Source: Fistulifera solaris (lineage: Eukaryota; Bacillariophyta; Bacillariophyceae; Naviculales; Stauroneidaceae). Taken from it: 64,000 nucleotides of DNA. The stretch covers positions 434,001 to 498,000 of the forward strand of contig AP026124.1 of NCBI GenBank assembly GCA_030295235.1. The letters run 5' to 3'. Shown here piece after piece: positions 63,123-64,000 of this stretch (position 1 is its first letter; each line of letters begins with the position of its first letter). The notes beneath the pieces were generated by a model that saw only the letters and a program-made list of their open reading frames with translations, ran no database searches and was not told the DNA's origin. The translations under genes were made by a program, and so were the position numbers.

Positions 63123-64000
63123 TTATCCCAGTGTTCTTCGCGAAGATACGAGACGTATGACCACAGCTACGAGTATTGTTATGAATGCCGTTTTTAACCA
63201 CGGCAGCAAATGACCATCCATTGTTGTGTGTATCGTCCGCAATTCATCTTCCGTCCAAGTAGGATGCGGAGTTTGTAGAGTTCGTTGCCCCGTACTTAGC
63301 ACAGTCTGACCATCCTGATTTCGCACCTTGATTTCTACCGTTGAATTATCCCAATCGATGTGAATGACTCCATAGTTGATGCCAATGTAATAGCTGGAAA
63401 CGGTGTGAGTGGAGTATCAAGCCATAGCTCAGAACCATAAAAAACGCTTACTTTTTGATATTGTTGTGGCGATGACTGGAATACGTGTTCAAGAGAGGCT
63501 CACACAATCCTCCATAAAACGGAGAAGCGCAATCGTGGGTTAAACCCGAACTGGTCACCTCCAAAAACGAATCTTCTTTCATCGCCATCGGGTCGAGAAC
63601 CTCTCCGTGATGCACATCACCCGAAAGAATATAAACCGCAGTCTTTTCTGACATCTGGGATATCAACCGAAACAAGCGGTCTCGTTCCGATGGAAAATGT
63701 CCCCAACCTTCCATCATAGGATTTGTGGATAAGACCTGAATGCTACTGACGATTAGTGTCAGTACACTACCCGATGCCTCGGTTTCTTGCTCAAGCCACT
63801 GCCATTGTTCCTCACCCAATAAAGTGGACTGTGACGGACACAGGCTGGGAAAGAAAGCAGCCGCGAACCACCGCGAAAGACAAGCAAACCCCGACCCCAA
63901 AGGTACTTTCATGGCGACGGAAGGAATACAATGCTGTTCCCGGTGCCAGCGAGTATCTAGAAATAGGACTTTGACCTTTCGAGGTGCACTGCCGACCGTA
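63123..64000 (-). CDS. PhoD-like phosphatase, C-terminal part (cut at window edge)
   Basis: The 3' end of a metallophosphoesterase of the PhoD (alkaline phosphatase D) type; the start is beyond 64000. Visible motifs: VKVLFLDTRWHRE, TLLGEEQWQWLEQE, AVYILSGDVHHGEV (metal-binding GDVHH) and LEVTSSGLTH. An intron (plus 63394-63451, GTAAGC...CAG, 58 bp) joins RHNNIKN to YYIGINYGVIHIDWD, followed by a beta-rich segment and a C-terminal membrane helix (LKTAFITILVAVVIRLV). It probably hydrolyses phosphoesters outside the cytosol, held by the C-terminal anchor. Phosphate scavenging is a reasonable inference. No break seen in this part. Confidence 0.85.

Noticed and set aside
1-64000. tRNA, rRNA, CRISPR or complete transposon
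   Set aside because: I looked for tRNA T-loop-like GTTCGA contexts, regular spacer arrays and transposase or reverse-transcriptase motifs in the gaps and found none that hold. A covariance-model scan (tRNAscan, Infernal) would be decisive.

Overview
This is nuclear DNA of a stramenopile alga, almost certainly a pennate diatom close to or identical with Phaeodactylum tricornutum. The evidence is a fucoxanthin-chlorophyll a/c protein with a diatom plastid signal, short GT-AG introns (58 to 248 bp), eukaryotic genes (H2A.Z, TAF12, REV1, eS24, eS30, uS2), a zinc-binding diatom protein family, and GGTAC-rich intergenic DNA. About forty genes lie on both strands with short spacers. I see no operon, CRISPR array, rRNA, tRNA or intact transposon.

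Layout. 0-10 kb: SGNH-like protein, light-harvesting protein, a tandem family of zinc/membrane proteins (one intact copy between two decayed ones), ITPase, an acidic secretory-route protein, aldo/keto reductase. 10-20 kb: a SET + spermidine-synthase-like + SpeD-like fusion, TTC27, pterin dehydratase, an SLC25A39/40-type mitochondrial carrier. 20-31 kb: REV1, a metallophosphoesterase, a degenerate CDP-alcohol phosphotransferase fused to a cytidylyltransferase, eS30, mitochondrial uS16, a zinc-ribbon protein. 32-48 kb: LRR protein, diatom zinc protein, glycosyltransferase, lumenal cyclophilin, TPR membrane protein, carrier, CtpA-like protease, SET methyltransferase, PhyH dioxygenase. 49-64 kb: a membrane-anchored GH94/149/161-like glycoside phosphorylase in four exons, ACL4-like chaperone, FES1, eS24, H2A.Z, TAF12, uS2, ALKBH6 and the end of a PhoD-like phosphatase.

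The genes do not form one pathway, but themes recur: ribosome and protein homeostasis (eS30, uS16m, eS24, uS2, ACL4, FES1), plastid function (FCP, cyclophilin, CtpA), and phospholipid and storage-glucan metabolism.

The most pervasive oddity is technical or evolutionary. About twenty single-base frameshifts interrupt otherwise conserved genes, mostly in mononucleotide runs. I treat each affected gene as one locus and give the break positions. This looks like residual long-read homopolymer error rather than mass pseudogenisation. The best biological leads are the SET/PABS/SpeD fusion with a dead SpeD part, the fused pseudo-phosphotransferase/cytidylyltransferase, the anchored phosphorylase, the cysteine loop of the SLC25A39-like carrier, the tandem membrane family, and several dispersed intergenic repeats.
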